Both the position numbers and the translations under genes were made by a program. DNA of 64,000 nt from Lamellibrachia columna. Its lineage: Eukaryota; Annelida; Polychaeta; Sabellida; Siboglinidae. The stretch's first letter is position 1. The number at the start of each line of letters is the position of its first letter. The stretch lies in NCBI GenBank assembly GCA_963662155.1, contig OY759266.1, positions 5,117,026 through 5,181,025 on the forward strand, read 5' to 3'. The notes under the pieces are model-generated. The model had not been told where the DNA came from. It did no database searches and saw only the letters and a program-made list of their open reading frames with translations. Of the stretch, positions 38,934 to 51,026 are shown in pieces.

Positions 38934-39071
38934 ACAATTTAGTTTTAATTAGTTTGCAACGTTAGCCTTGAATAAGGCTGTTTTTGTGATCAAAAGAACA
39001 CTTTAGTATAATATACTTGCTAACTGTGTCTTCTATTAACCTCGCATGAGAAAAAAAGCCACCTAATTGGT

Positions 39072-39380
39072 TCGGAATGTGGCAGCAGGTTACGGTCTGC
39101 ATAATATATTCCTGTCAAAAATATAATACTGTTTGGCGGGAATACAACGTTTTATCTGTTGTAATTCATTCGGCAAGTAGCACCACGTTACGGTCTCCAC
39201 AACAAATTACCTCCATGCAATAGAGTACGTGGGAATGCAACTGTTCAATCGGTAGGTGCCGCCACGTTATGGTATCCACAATAATATTCCTGCCGTAATT
39301 TAATATTGTATAGCAGGATGACATGCTTCATTTGTTCCAACTCATTCGGCAGGTGTCGGCATGTTACGATCTCTACTACA
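39072..39380. repeat. GGCGGGAAT repeat family, about three diverged units of roughly 100 bp
   Basis: Units share CATTCGGCAAGTAGCACCAC-like starts, TTACGGTCTCCACAA and TTTGGCGGGAATACAAC. They continue the copy at 34995-35063 across the CR1 insertion. Confidence 0.7.
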
Positions 39381-39519
39381 CCCGCCGACAGTGGCGTCAC
39401 TCGCAACATAAAAATAACAATACTTTTAGATCTTTTATAGCGCATATTCCTGTACTTGACAGATCAATGCGTTTTACAATAAAATAATGCACATAAATGC
39501 ACATAATTATGCTTATAAT

Positions 39520-39606
39520 CTATATATATATATATATATTGTATATTATTAAACAAAAATCTAATTAAAATCTACTTTTAATATATATATATAATATATA
39601 TATATA

Positions 39607-39652
<46 letters not shown>

Positions 39653-39672
39653 CATACACACATATATATATA

Positions 39673-39765
<93 letters not shown>

Positions 39766-39793
39766 TATATTAAAAGTAGATTTTAATTAGATT

Positions 39794-39832
<39 letters not shown>

Positions 39833-39835
39833 GTT
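39520..39835. repeat. (TA)n tract nested in a 30-bp inverted repeat
   Basis: AATCTAATTAAAATCTACTT near 39558-39580 is matched in inverse orientation by AAGTAGATTTTAATTAGATT at about 39774-39793. Between them lie nearly 190 bp of TA with a few GT and CA interruptions. Confidence 0.92.
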
Positions 39836-39939
39836 TGAAATACATTAAAATTGATGATGCAAATTAAAATAGTATAACTATATTGAACATTGTTCACATT
39901 AAGAAAAATATTAAAATGAGAAATTGTAAAGCAATCGTA

Positions 39940-41960
39940 GCAACCTATTCCAGTGTCACTGCTCGTAAAACAGGTTGAATATGTGGGTTTTTATTGTTTG
40001 TTTACACGTCTGTGGGTCCTTAGTGACGCGTACAGCAACAGGCAGCCGACTCCAAGAACAAAGGTGGGGGTGCCGAGATGCCAAAGGCATGTCTCCCAAT
40101 TACACGCTTTAGTACCTGTTCACTTAGTGTCAAGTGCTGCGCCTGTCGTAGTCTGCTATCACGGTGGTGGCACATTCAGCTAGATAATTGGGTGCTAGGC
40201 CATGCAAACATTTAAACACAATTACTAACACTTTATATTCGATTCGGTGACGCACCGGTAGCTAATGCAGTTCCCACAACACATTGTGATATGGTGATAT
40301 GGTCACGTTGCCGTGTCCTAGTTACCAAGCGGGCAGCTTTGTTTTGGATCCACTGTTGGCGTTCGATTTGTGCAAGCGGTAGTCCTGGCAATAGCGAATT
40401 GCAATAGTCCAGCCGTGATGTCATAAGGGCTTGAACCCCACATCTTGTAGCCTCAAGTGTTAGATAACGCCGAATTGACGATAGCCCGTGTAGATCGTAG
40501 TTGCAACTGGCACAGACAGCAGGAACCTGGTCGATCATATATACCTGTTGGTCCATAATTACACCCAGTTTTCGAACACGCGACGCAGGAATTATTATGC
40601 CTTGGGGAATACGCCTTGTTGGATACTTGAATTCACCAAGGCCATAAGACAGGGCAGATGTATATAGTCGCAGATTGTTTTATCAAATCAGCAGATCTTT
40701 GATGGGTACTGTTTAATGATCTTCTCTAGTTCCCCATCAGTAATTTGGTTCAACTGGACAAGTTGCACATTGCTGGGTATAGTCACATCACTGTTGTCAT
40801 AGACCAGATCTTCATCCACAATCCGTCAATCAATTGCTTCACGAATTGCTATTACCTTTCTAGAAAAGTAGGAAGCAAACTCCGAACAAAGCGTTTCCAT
40901 ATACGTATTGTACAATTTTCTTTCACCACTCTCGAATACGCTATTTATGACACGAAAAAAAAACAGGTTTTGGAATCTCCATTAGACAGAACTGCTTTGA
41001 AATGATTAAATTTTACTTCGTGGACCATAATATAAACTGCAGTCCGATGAAAAATGATTTGCCGGTGTATCTCCAAACCCGTCTTCCTCGACGTTTTTCA
41101 ATGACTCGGCGCAGCTTCCTGGCGTGACGTATGTCATCATTGTACCTCGGAAGGTCTTAACAAGAAAACTTTCGTCGTACAAGAGTTGGAGCTGCACAAT
41201 CAATTGCTTTTCTGGCTGCAATCTCACGTTGATTAATACTCGTGTCAACATCAGTGTTCACATCAACCTTGGATAATTTAGTTGTTTGATCAGCTTTATA
41301 GGTTGTCTGGTTAAACTGTCGAAAATCTCTTTGATTTGCGCTTTATTATAAGGCGTTGGTTGTTTCAACGTGAACATGACGCGAGGGTGGTCAGATATCT
41401 CACTCTGCTAGATTGCCACATTAGATACAATTGGATCGGAAACGCGAGAGATCACTAAATCCAAGGTATGGCCCGTTTTGTGAGTAGGTAACATGACATT
41501 GTGCTGGAGACCCCACTCTTCCAGGATTCTCCATTCCAGGGGCAATGTTGAGTTCGACTTGGATATTAAAATCACCAGTAATTAATATATCACCATGGGT
41601 CACCACAACTTCACTGAGGTACGCAGACAGTTCCTCGAGGAATGACGTCAGTGACGATGGTGGCGGGCAGTAAATGACAGTAACACGCACTGGTTTGGAA
41701 GGCTTGGTTGAAGTGACATCAAAGTGTCCAAATGTAATGAAACGTTTGGGAGGTACTTTTCGTAAGATGTCTTGTGTAATATGCCCATTCCTCCTCCCGC
41801 GCTTTGTAGACCGGCGTACACCAGTGTGTTCATAACCTGATGGTAGAGTGTTTAGTAGTACGCACATAGATGGGTTGTGCTCAGTCAGTGCGCAGAGAGA
41901 AGTGTCAATGTCGACGTAATGGAAGTTCTGTACACAGAGCCCAGTTCTCTTTAGTAGAAC
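39940..41960 (-). mobile_element. L2-like LINE, decayed
   Basis: The minus strand encodes, 5' to 3', the endonuclease region VTVIYCPPPSSLTSFLEELS and VVTHGDILITGDFNIQVELN (41720-41530), then a decayed middle, then the reverse-transcriptase C-terminus: YDLHGLSSIRRYLTLEATRC, ALMTSRLDYCNSLLPGLPLA, NKAARLVTRTRQRDHIT, IEYKVLVIVFKCLHGLAPNY and VTKDPQTCKQTIKTHIFNLF. Several frameshifts separate the blocks, and the catalytic palm is missing or unrecognisable. Confidence 0.8.
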
Positions 41961-42560
41961 GCCGGTAGACGCGACCGTGAGGCGACGGTTAACCGGTACA
42001 GGGATCGATCTCTGTATTAACGTGCCTGCCTTGCAGCCGCGCCCAGTGCTAACACGCTTGCAATATTTGAAAGGAGATCACGTACAGACATCATTGACTA
42101 GTCCATGGTAGAACCCATTGCCAATAGCACTTCCAATTTGAACCAATTCATTCCGGTTGTACGTAATCATTCCAAGAAGAATGGCAAAGCTATTTCTAGC
42201 CTTGCCCGGCTGACTGTAGCAGCAATGACAGTTCAACTAGTGTCATACATTCAGGTAGAATTCCAGTGAATTTAAAGCTGATATATTCAAAGTTTTTAAA
42301 CAATCGAAGAAACGGTATATGATTTGGATCCTCGGCAGTCTGCAAAAACAACATTTTAGATACACGCACAAAGACACAGGTTGAAGTTGAAGCAGACGTA
42401 GATGTTTACGCTTCAGTGAACAGCACTGCAGTGTGTTGCAGACATTAGTTCACAATAAATGTTCACACGAGAGCACTTAAATCCGTCGCAGCATTACTAT
42501 AGACATAATCTGCATGCCGTTCCTTGTATGTTTACGATAACAACTGTATCACTTTGATAA
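41961..42560. other. Non-coding
   Basis: No recognisable exon or repeat other than the short approach to the 81-bp array. Confidence 0.45.
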
Positions 42561-42564
42561 CTTA

Positions 42565-44594
42565 AAATGCAACGTCAGATGGAGTGGCATAAACAGTTGG
42601 TTGGCTAGACGGCGCCATTGTTCTTTACGACGTGTTACGTCATTGCAACTGAACGTCAGGTGGAGTGGCATAAACAGTTGGTTGGCTAGACAGCGCCATT
42701 GTTCTTTATGACGTGTTACGTCATTGCAACTGAACGTCAGGTGGAGTGGTATAAACAATTGGTTGGCTAGACAGCGCCATTGTACTTTACGACGTGTTAC
42801 GTCATTGCAACTGAACGTCAGGTGGAGTGGTATAAACAATTGGTTGGCTAGACAGCGCCATTGTTCTTTAAGACGTGTTACGTCATTGCAACTGAACATC
42901 AGGTGGAGTGGCATAAACAGTTGGTTGGCTAGACAGCGCCATTGTTCTTTACGACGTGTTACGTCATTGCAACTGAACGTCAGGTGGAGTGGTATAAACA
43001 ATTGGTTGGCTAGACAGCGCCATTGTACTTTACGACGTGTTACGTCATTGCAACTGAACGTCAGGTGGAGTGGTATAAACAATTGGTTGGCTAGACAGCG
43101 CCATTGTTCTTTATGACGTGTTACGTCATTGCAACTGAACATCAGGTGGAGTGGCATAAACAATTGGTTGGCTAGACAGCGCCATTGTACTTTACGACGT
43201 GTTACGTCATTGCAACTGAACGTCAGGTGGAGTGGCATAAACAGTTGGTTGGCTAGACAGCGCCATTGTTCTTTATGACGTGTTACGTCATTGCAACTGA
43301 ACGTCAGATGGAGTGGTATAAACAATTGGTTGGCTAGACAGCGCCATTGTTCTTTATGACGTGTTACGTCATTGCAACTGAACGTCAGGTGGAGTGGTAT
43401 AAACAGTTGGTTGGCTAGACAGCGCCATTGTTCTTTACGACGTGTTACGTCATTGCAACTGAACGTCAGGTGGAGTGGCATAAACAGTTGGTTGGCTAGA
43501 CAGCGCCATTGTTCTTTATGACGTGTTACGTCATTGCAACTGAACGTCAGGTGGAGTGGTATAAACAGTTGGTTGGCTAGACAGCGCCATTGTTCTTTAT
43601 GACGTGTACGTCATTGCAACTGAACGTCAGATGGAGTGGCATAAACAGTTGGTTGGCTAGACAGCGCCATTGTTCTTTACGACGTGTTACGTCATTGCAA
43701 CTGAACGTCAGGTGGAGTGGTATAAACAATTGGTTGGCTAGACAGCGCCATTGTTCTTTATGACGTGTTACGTCATTGCAACTGAACGTCAGATGGAGTG
43801 GTATAAACAATTGGTTGGCTAGACAGCGCCATTGTTCTTTATGACGTGTTACGTCATTGCAACTGAACGTCAGATGGAGTGGCATAAACAGTTGGTTGGC
43901 TAGACAGCGCCATTGTTCTTTACGACGTGTTACGTCATTGCAACTGAAGTCAGGTGGAGTGGCATAAACAGTTGGTTGGCTAGACAGCGCCATTGTTCTT
44001 TACGACGTGTTACGTCATTGCAACTGAACGTCAGGTGGAGTGGCATAAACAGTTGGTTGGCTAGACAGCGCCATTGTTCTTTATGACGTGTTACGTCATT
44101 GCAACTGAACGTCAGGTGGAGTGGTATAAACAATTGGTTGGCTAGACAGCGCCATTGTACTTTACGACGTGTTACGTCATTGCAACTGAACGTCAGGTGG
44201 AGTGGTATAAACAATTGGTTGGCTAGACAGCGCCATTGTTCTTTACGACGTGTTACGTCATTGCAACTGAACGTCAGGTGGAGTGGTATAAACAATTGGT
44301 TGGCTAGACAGCGCCATTGTTCTTTACGACGTGTTACGTCATTGCAACTGAACGTCAGGTGGAGTGGTATAAACAGTTGGTTGGCTAGACAGCGCCATTG
44401 TACTTTACGACGTGTTACGTCATTGCAACTGAACGTCAGGTGGAGTGGTATAAACAGTTGGTTGGCTAGACAGCGCCATTGTTCTTTATGACGTGTTACG
44501 TCATTGCAACTGAACGTCAGGTGGAGTGGTATAAACAGTTGGTTGGCTAGACAGCGCCATTGTTCTTTACGACGTGTTACGTCATTGCAACTGC
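42565..44594. repeat. 81-bp minisatellite, 25 copies, with a bZIP-like palindrome per unit
   Basis: The word ACGTCAGGTGGAGTGG recurs every 81 bp from about 42571 to 44594. Each unit contains GACGTGTTACGTCATTGCAA. Its core GACGT-GTT-ACGTC is a perfect inverted repeat, extended to ATGACGT..ACGTCAT in units with the T variant, and it includes the CRE/ATF-like TTACGTCA. Two small deletions (about 43606 and 43947) change unit length. Because 81 is divisible by three, frames stay open on both strands for hundreds of codons; these are not genes. Confidence 0.97.
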
Positions 44595-44924
44595 GACTTG
44601 AATTACGTAACATAATTTCAAACAAAAACGAACGTTGTAGTGTTTCCAAAGTAACTTTTGCTATCTATCTAATTTCAATTTAGAGATTTCTTGAAAACAA
44701 ATTGGAATTTACCAAATGAAATAAAGATATGCTAAATCTGCACATGAAATGTAAGTTATGGCAGGGGTGAAAATTATGATAAATTTTCACGCATACGCGG
44801 AGGTTGGGTTTCTACAACATGTTCCCGCCATAAAATATTGCATGGCGGGAATACAGCTACTTTTCACCACCAGTGGCGCCACTCTTCATACCACCACTGC
44901 CACAACTTGATTATAAATAAAATG

Positions 44925-45066
44925 GTTGCGGAGTGGTATAGGCGATTGGTAGGCAAGACAACACCATTGTTGTTTACGACTTGTTACGTCATAACATTGT
45001 GTGCTTAAGTATAGGGGCATACGTAACATAGTTTCAACTAAAACGAACGTTATTGTGTTTGTAGAC
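44925..45066. repeat. Solo diverged monomer of the 81-bp family with shared 3' flank
   Basis: GGAGTGGTATAGGCGATTGG through TTTACGACTTGTTACGTCAT is a single older unit. It is followed at 45020-45066 by ACGTAACATAGTTTCAACTA, AACGAACGTTATTGTGTTTG, which matches the flank after the big array (44605-44647). Confidence 0.85.
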
Positions 45067-45353
45067 ACGTTTTCGATACAAACACATGCCCGTTCTCACG
45101 GTTTTGAAAAGGAGGTACGCAATCAACCTGGGATTTCTGGGACGATATCTGAAAATTTTACAGTTAAACACAATTCTCTCAAAAAGGGGGGTTCGAACGA
45201 ACCCCCCCTCGAGGACGAGCATGACTCATATATCTGAACTTTAGCATGTCACGTCAGGTCTAAAATGTGTGCGAAATGTTATCAAAATTGGAAGGCGCTA
45301 TGAACATTTCTAGTTGATTTGGTGTGACATTTCGCTACATAGGCTAACCTTCA

Positions 45354-45415
45354 AAGGGTATGTACATCATAGGGTATGTACATCATAGGGTATGTACATC
45401 ATAGGGTATGTACAC
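45354..45415. repeat. 16-bp tandem repeat AGGGTATGTACATCAT, four copies
   Basis: Four consecutive units, the last truncated. Confidence 0.97.
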
Positions 45416-45767
45416 GGGGTTACAGACATAAAATCTGAAGAAAAACCTAATTCATTGCACTTATTTTGTATGATAGCAATTTCTTTAAATCAGAAAACTG
45501 GGGGTCATATAATCTGTTCCCCCTAACTATTGGTCCTATCTGGAATAGGCCATGCATGCAATACGATGCATTTGAAACAATGTGTTGGCGTGTGAATAGG
45601 CCGTAAAGCATTATGTTGCATTATATTATTGACATATCTCAGTAACATTACTACATGAAAGAACAATGGGATGGGATTACGTAGTAATTTGATCTACAAT
45701 AATAACATAATTGCACACGCACGCACAACTTCTTGAATCTGAAGGCAACTGAAATATTATATTGGTA

Positions 45768-45890
<123 letters not shown>

Positions 45891-46249
45891 TGTTGAAGAC
45901 AGGTGCCACCATTTTTCTCAATAGCAGTATAGAACAATGGTGCTATTAAAGCTAGAATTGAGTTGATATGTCGATGTAGTAAATCTGTGCATTTGTCAAT
46001 TAATTTCAGGTTTATTTTGGCATCTTCCACGGTTACCTGGTGCAGTTGAGTCCAATATCGGTGACGCGGCACATATAGCAGCACCAGATTCTTAGTGGAA
46101 GACCTTCCCCGAGTTAGACATCCCGAAGATCACTTGGTGGAGTTTCTGCAGGGAACTAGTGTGGAAAATGCTTAACAACGGACACATCTATGACCTGCAG
46201 CGTTCCGTGGGTCCCCAAACCAATCGAATTACACTAAAGCAAACATAAT

Positions 46250-46250
46250 A

Positions 46251-46312
<62 letters not shown>
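46250..46312. repeat. (AT)n microsatellite
   Basis: About 30 AT units. The following 46320-47170 shows no supported gene. Confidence 0.97.
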
Positions 46313-46317
<5 letters not shown>

Positions 46318-47175
46318 TTATTCACACAGAAGAACGATTAACCGAGACATAACTTTATATGGCAGACTAACTAAAATGTACTTAATTTCTGTGAAGAACT
46401 GTTTAACTTAACCAAAATGAAATACTTCCGAAACAGCAACCACGGCGGAAACGGCGACTGCTCAGAACTGTGATATCTGTCATGGATAGAACACAGATTA
46501 TTATCATGTCGTCACCACACTTCACGTCCTAATATCCTAACAAACATTAGCCTGCACACCTCCAAGACACATTAGTAACACGGATTACCATGTAAATAGC
46601 ATCTAAGATTCTGGCCGAACGTTGGACAATTTATTACCGCCAACGTAGCACCATATTTCACAAAATATAAATAAAGTGGTTTAATAAGAAAACATGGCCC
46701 AGCCGTCCAGTTGAAGTCCACTTCCAGGTGCCATCATGTTAACAGGTTGGACTGTTATAGCAACCTAATACAATAATACTGATCACGATGCCTGTGCGTC
46801 TACTTATAATAGTGTACCGACCATGTAACATGACTTTCACAAATAAATATAACACCCGAACGTAACTCGTTGCAGGACATTCAGTACACTACAGTAACGC
46901 TTGAATATTGTAACATGACTAGTGCTGCCACTGCACGATACACTGTAACCGTAGTACTAATTCTATTATGCATTCCGCAACTCGTTCTTGGTAGCACATT
47001 ATACATTCATTAACCTATCCGCTAGGACGATATACAAACGCTAGCATGCCATTGTCGTTGACGGTGCCTAACTTAACTAGGTCTAGGACATTTGGGACAG
47101 CTCGCCGTCAAAAGCAGATATTGTAATGAATACGCTATCAACAAATAGTTACAAATCCGAACAAATAAACACAAT

Positions 47176-47424
47176 GACCGAGTGCCATACAAACACATTG
47201 AACGGAGTGTCATACAAACACAATGAACGGGGTGTCATACAAACACATTGAACGGAGTGTCATACAAACACAATGAACGGGGTGTCATACAAACACAATG
47301 AACGGAGTGTCATACAAACACAATGAACGGGGTGTCATACAAACACAATGAACGGAGTGTTATACAAACACAATGAACGGGGTGTCATACAAACACAATG
47401 AACGGAGTGTCATACAAACACAAT
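47176..47424. repeat. 25-bp tandem repeat, about ten copies, in 50-bp dimers
   Basis: Units AACGGAGTGTCATACAAACA plus CAATG mostly alternate between GGAG and GGGG variants, giving a dimeric pattern. Confidence 0.95.
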
Positions 47425-47699
47425 GCTCCGCCCAAAGCATGCATGTCTCACTTACGTGTAAGTCAGATGTGATTTATGACCCAGACAGAAGAACAACCGT
47501 TACGTGGGAAAATATGATAACCCGCATTCCCGTTTGCGCATCCGTTCTTGCGCACAGTTATTACCGTAAATTGGGAAATGTCAATGCAGCGCCCTAAAAG
47601 CCATATTATACCAGCGACGCTACAAAGGGTTATCGCTGTCAGCGTATATTCACTGCATACCGTTATAATGGAGGATAAATGTAAAAGTCACAGGGTCAC

Positions 47700-47945
47700 A
47701 CATCTACCATCACTTGGCGGAGTCCCTGCAAAGAACTAGTGTGGAAGATGTTTAATGAGGGACAAATCTATCATCACTAGGTAGAGTCTCTGCAGGGAAG
47801 TAGTATGGAAGTTGTTTAACGAGAGACAAATCTACCATCACTTGGTGGAGTCTCTGCAGGGAACTAGTGTGGAAGATGTTTAATGAGGGACAAATCTGCC
47901 GTCACTTGGTGGCATCTCCGCAAGGAGCTGGTGTGGAAGATGATT
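47700..47945. repeat. 63-bp tandem repeat, four copies
   Basis: Units with CTACCATCACTTGGTGGAGT and TCTGCAGGGAACTAGTGTGG start near 47702, 47765, 47828 and 47891. A single related copy lies 1.6 kb to the left at about 46122-46190. Confidence 0.9.
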
Positions 47946-48321
47946 AAGATATTAATGAATCTGCAAACGCTGACACACTAGATTACCACACTTCAAAACC
48001 ATTACGCAGAGGTGATAAATTTTCCGTAGTGGGCAGGTGACTTACATGATGGACAGCCGCACTAGTAACCATTATTATGTGAAGACAAGGGTCCTTCCTA
48101 TTATGAAGCAGGTGTAGTACAATGCGCAGGTAACCCTGAGTGCCAACAGTGGTTTGAGGTAGATGAATCATGTGATTGTAAATCTTCAGCACTGGGGAGT
48201 TGCAGCCATGTAGGGGCTGTCATTGTTGCTATTAACAATTACTTGTTGAGTTGTGGACATGACACTGTCTGTACTGCCTGTCTTCGTGTCAGGAACATTT
48301 ACTAGTCACACTTCAAGTTCA

Positions 48322-48643
48322 AATAAACAAATACATCCAGAGTTTTTCTCACTCAAGAAAGATAATAGAACAAGAAAACATAAGGTAAAATTAAAGGATC
48401 AGTGTAAATTGCTTATCAGGCAGTACTTGTTCCCACAGAACACAATAAATGAATGGAACAAAATTGTCTACATATTGTGTAACTGCTAGCAACGTGAATG
48501 TGTTTAAAAACAAGGTTGACACGTATCTCAGGAGGGCGGGTTACACGTAGATGAACATTTTTGGACTCTCGATAAGCCAATGGCTTCCTTGTCCACTTGC
48601 CATCTGGGCCTTTGGCTTGGATGGCAAATCTTGTTAAATCTTT
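48322..48643 (+). mobile_element. CR1 3'-end copy, 5'-truncated
   Basis: The frame reads FFSLKKDNRTRKHKVKLKDQ, then NTINEWNKIVYIL. After a frameshift come VNVFKNKVDTYLRRAGYT and the 3' UTR with GGACTCTCGATAAGCCAATG and GGATGGCAAATCTTGTTAAA. It matches the last ~320 bp of the 35074-38937 element in opposite orientation. Confidence 0.9.
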
Positions 48644-48750
48644 CGCAAAATCGACTGAGCCGTTAATTTTCAAACAAAGAACCATATCTAATATATTCAT
48701 ACGTCACATAACCTCAGTTCTTCACGAAATTGATTGGACGTATGTACGTC

Positions 48751-48857
<107 letters not shown>

Positions 48858-49156
48858 GCTTTCAGAGAATTTACTCACCAACTGAATTATGTAATTGATT
48901 TTTTCGCAGCAGAAAAAAATATTACACTTTAATTCAAATACGTAATTCGGAATGAGTGGGTGACTAAAGGCATAATGACATCTTCTGTGACATCCAACAA
49001 ACTTTGTCGAAAATGCATCGGCAAATCATACACACATTGTGCCTACATCCCGTATGTTAACTATAAAAAAATATTTATAGTAAGTTAAACATATTGTTAA
49101 GACAACTCACTATGCTAATCAATTAAACACTGTTCAGAAAGATTATAAAAAGACAT

Positions 49157-49267
49157 CCGTCCGTCCGTCCGTCCGTCCGTCCGTCCGTCCGTCCGTCCGT
49201 CCGTCCGTCCGTCCGTCCGTCCGTCCGTCCGTCCGTTCCTCCCTCCCTCCCTCCCTCCCTCCCTCCC
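49157..49267. repeat. (CCGT)n then (CCCT)n microsatellite
   Basis: About 20 CCGT units change into about eight CCCT units through a single CGTTCCTCC junction, showing one tract drifting into another. Confidence 0.97.
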
Positions 49268-49776
49268 TATATCTCTCTCTTTCTATTTATACAACGAAAC
49301 GTGTCGCTTTACCATCAAGCCCAATGGGAATGTACGTGTCTGTGAAAGTGAAAATGATACCAAGTCTCCAGACTTATATTTTATTGCCATTTCTGCTTCC
49401 TGGAAAAACGCCTGTTTATTTGTACTCTCAACATTTTCGCTGTCTAGTGTGGCGTAGCTCGCACGACAGCTAGTCACTGTGACCGTGAACATGAGTGAAG
49501 CCTCGCCATCAGTAACTTACATCACGTCACCGACAATGTGAACTTAGTTGGATCCGCCCTACTTCTGGAGTAATGGATGCAGCAAATAAACGATGAAAGA
49601 GGCTTTTCGACAAAACCACTGATGTAGCCTTATCGATTGTGTACCTGAAGTACCGGCGCCAATCACGTATGTGTCCACTTAACTTAATGCCGAGAGAGAG
49701 AGAGCATCGGCGTGCTGACTGTGCACGTCACTCGCTGTCTAATCGTACAGAAATGCGTTTAATTGTCCCCCGCCTG

Positions 49777-49846
49777 CCACCACCTGCCATCACCTGCCAT
49801 CACCTGCCATCACTTGCCATCACCTGCCATCACCTGCCATTACCTG
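49777..49846. repeat. 10-bp repeat CACCTGCCAT, about seven copies
   Basis: Tandem units, each containing the E-box CACCTG. Confidence 0.93.
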
Positions 49847-50049
49847 ACGCCCATTGTTGCCTTTATCAGCGCGCTTAGTGGCCGCGTGCCTACATTCGCA
49901 CGTCAGGCTGTGATTCAGACGTGTCTTGCGGAGAATGTGTTCGCCAGGGAATCTTCTGGAGTCAGACGTAGACGTCGGGTGCCTAAGTACTACATCGGCC
50001 ATTTGCGTTGTAGCTTAAAGGTATGTTCTTGTGTTGATGCTCAATAGAA

Positions 50050-51020
50050 AAGTATTAATGCTGTAGTGCATTAAAAAACGAAGCACAAGTTTAACTGGGC
50101 AATGTCTTAGACATAAAAAACCTTTATAACGTTTGTTCATAAAAAGAAAGAATACTAAGAACAATATATATGTTATCAATATGCACTGATCACTGGTGTG
50201 CGGATATGCCCCAGGGTACTGGATATATCAAGTATGTGTGAACATACATCGCGTATCTTAGGCCTTTGCTACAGAGCAGAGTACCAACTGCAATGGTAAA
50301 TGTCAAGCTGCAGAACATCATATAGCTTGTTAGGTGTAACCATAGGTATTATTTAGGGGTCAGATGCGCTCATATAAGTAATATAAAGATAACCAGTTGC
50401 AGCTTATTTAATACAATGGCCTAATTAAATTTGGGGAAGTGGATACGTGATATTGGTCTGTCTCAACTGCAGCGCGCACGGAAAGTCATGCAACATAAAA
50501 AACAAAAGAACACATAATAAAAACAATAATATCATTATACACTTTAGTATACATGAACACTAAACCTACGTAAACTATCATGTTAGGAGTGTCCTGCGAC
50601 AATAATTTTACGTGTAAATTTTCTGTGTACAACGCACTTTAACGCACACAATGCATTTATGGTATCAAATCACAATTATTGGGTAAGGGTACGTATTTTG
50701 ACATCTCAAAACGCGCTTTTACGATTGATCTGTAAATCAAATATGTTAGTCAATTAATCTATATCATGCCATCACGTTATGTAAATGAATGACTGCACTG
50801 GGGAATACCCGTATATACGACTGGGGTATATTCGCACACAGCCTGTGCGGATATGCTCCAAACGACTGCATAAACACACCAATATTCATATATAATTAAG
50901 AGTGTGAGTTATATATCAATATATGCATAACATTAAATGAGAATCTGTAAAAACAATATTGTAGTTTGTAATTTCTTACTGACGCATGCAAATGCTTTAA
51001 ATTAGCGGGTTCAACTGTTC
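50050..51020. other. Non-coding, AT-rich
   Basis: No exon or element is recognisable. GTGCGGATATGCCCCAG and a similar GTGCGGATATGCTCCAA (about 50197 and 50844) are the only internal echoes. Confidence 0.45.
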
Positions 51021-51026
51021 AATGTA

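Larger units (their letters stand above)
35074..38937 (-). mobile_element. CR1-clade LINE, nearly full length, internally deleted
   Basis: Order on the minus strand: ORF1 (38933-37671), ORF2 endonuclease (37668 on), damaged reverse transcriptase (to 35169), and a short 3' UTR ending in two AAATCTTGTT units, the tandem 3' tail typical of CR1. TTTAGTTT flanks both ends (35066-35073 and 38938-38945) and is a plausible 8-bp target duplication. Only four bases precede the ORF1 ATG, so the 5' UTR is lacking. The element is dead because of the ORF2 damage described separately. Related scraps lie at 6309, 16715, 26338, 34433, 48322 and 63605. Confidence 0.9.

Noticed and set aside
42549..44649. Long open frames on both strands (up to 310 codons) with 27-residue repeats such as SCNDVTRRKEQWRCLANQLF
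   Set aside because: They are produced by an 81-bp tandem repeat whose unit is divisible by three. Both strands are open at once, and two small indels shift the frame without any compensation.
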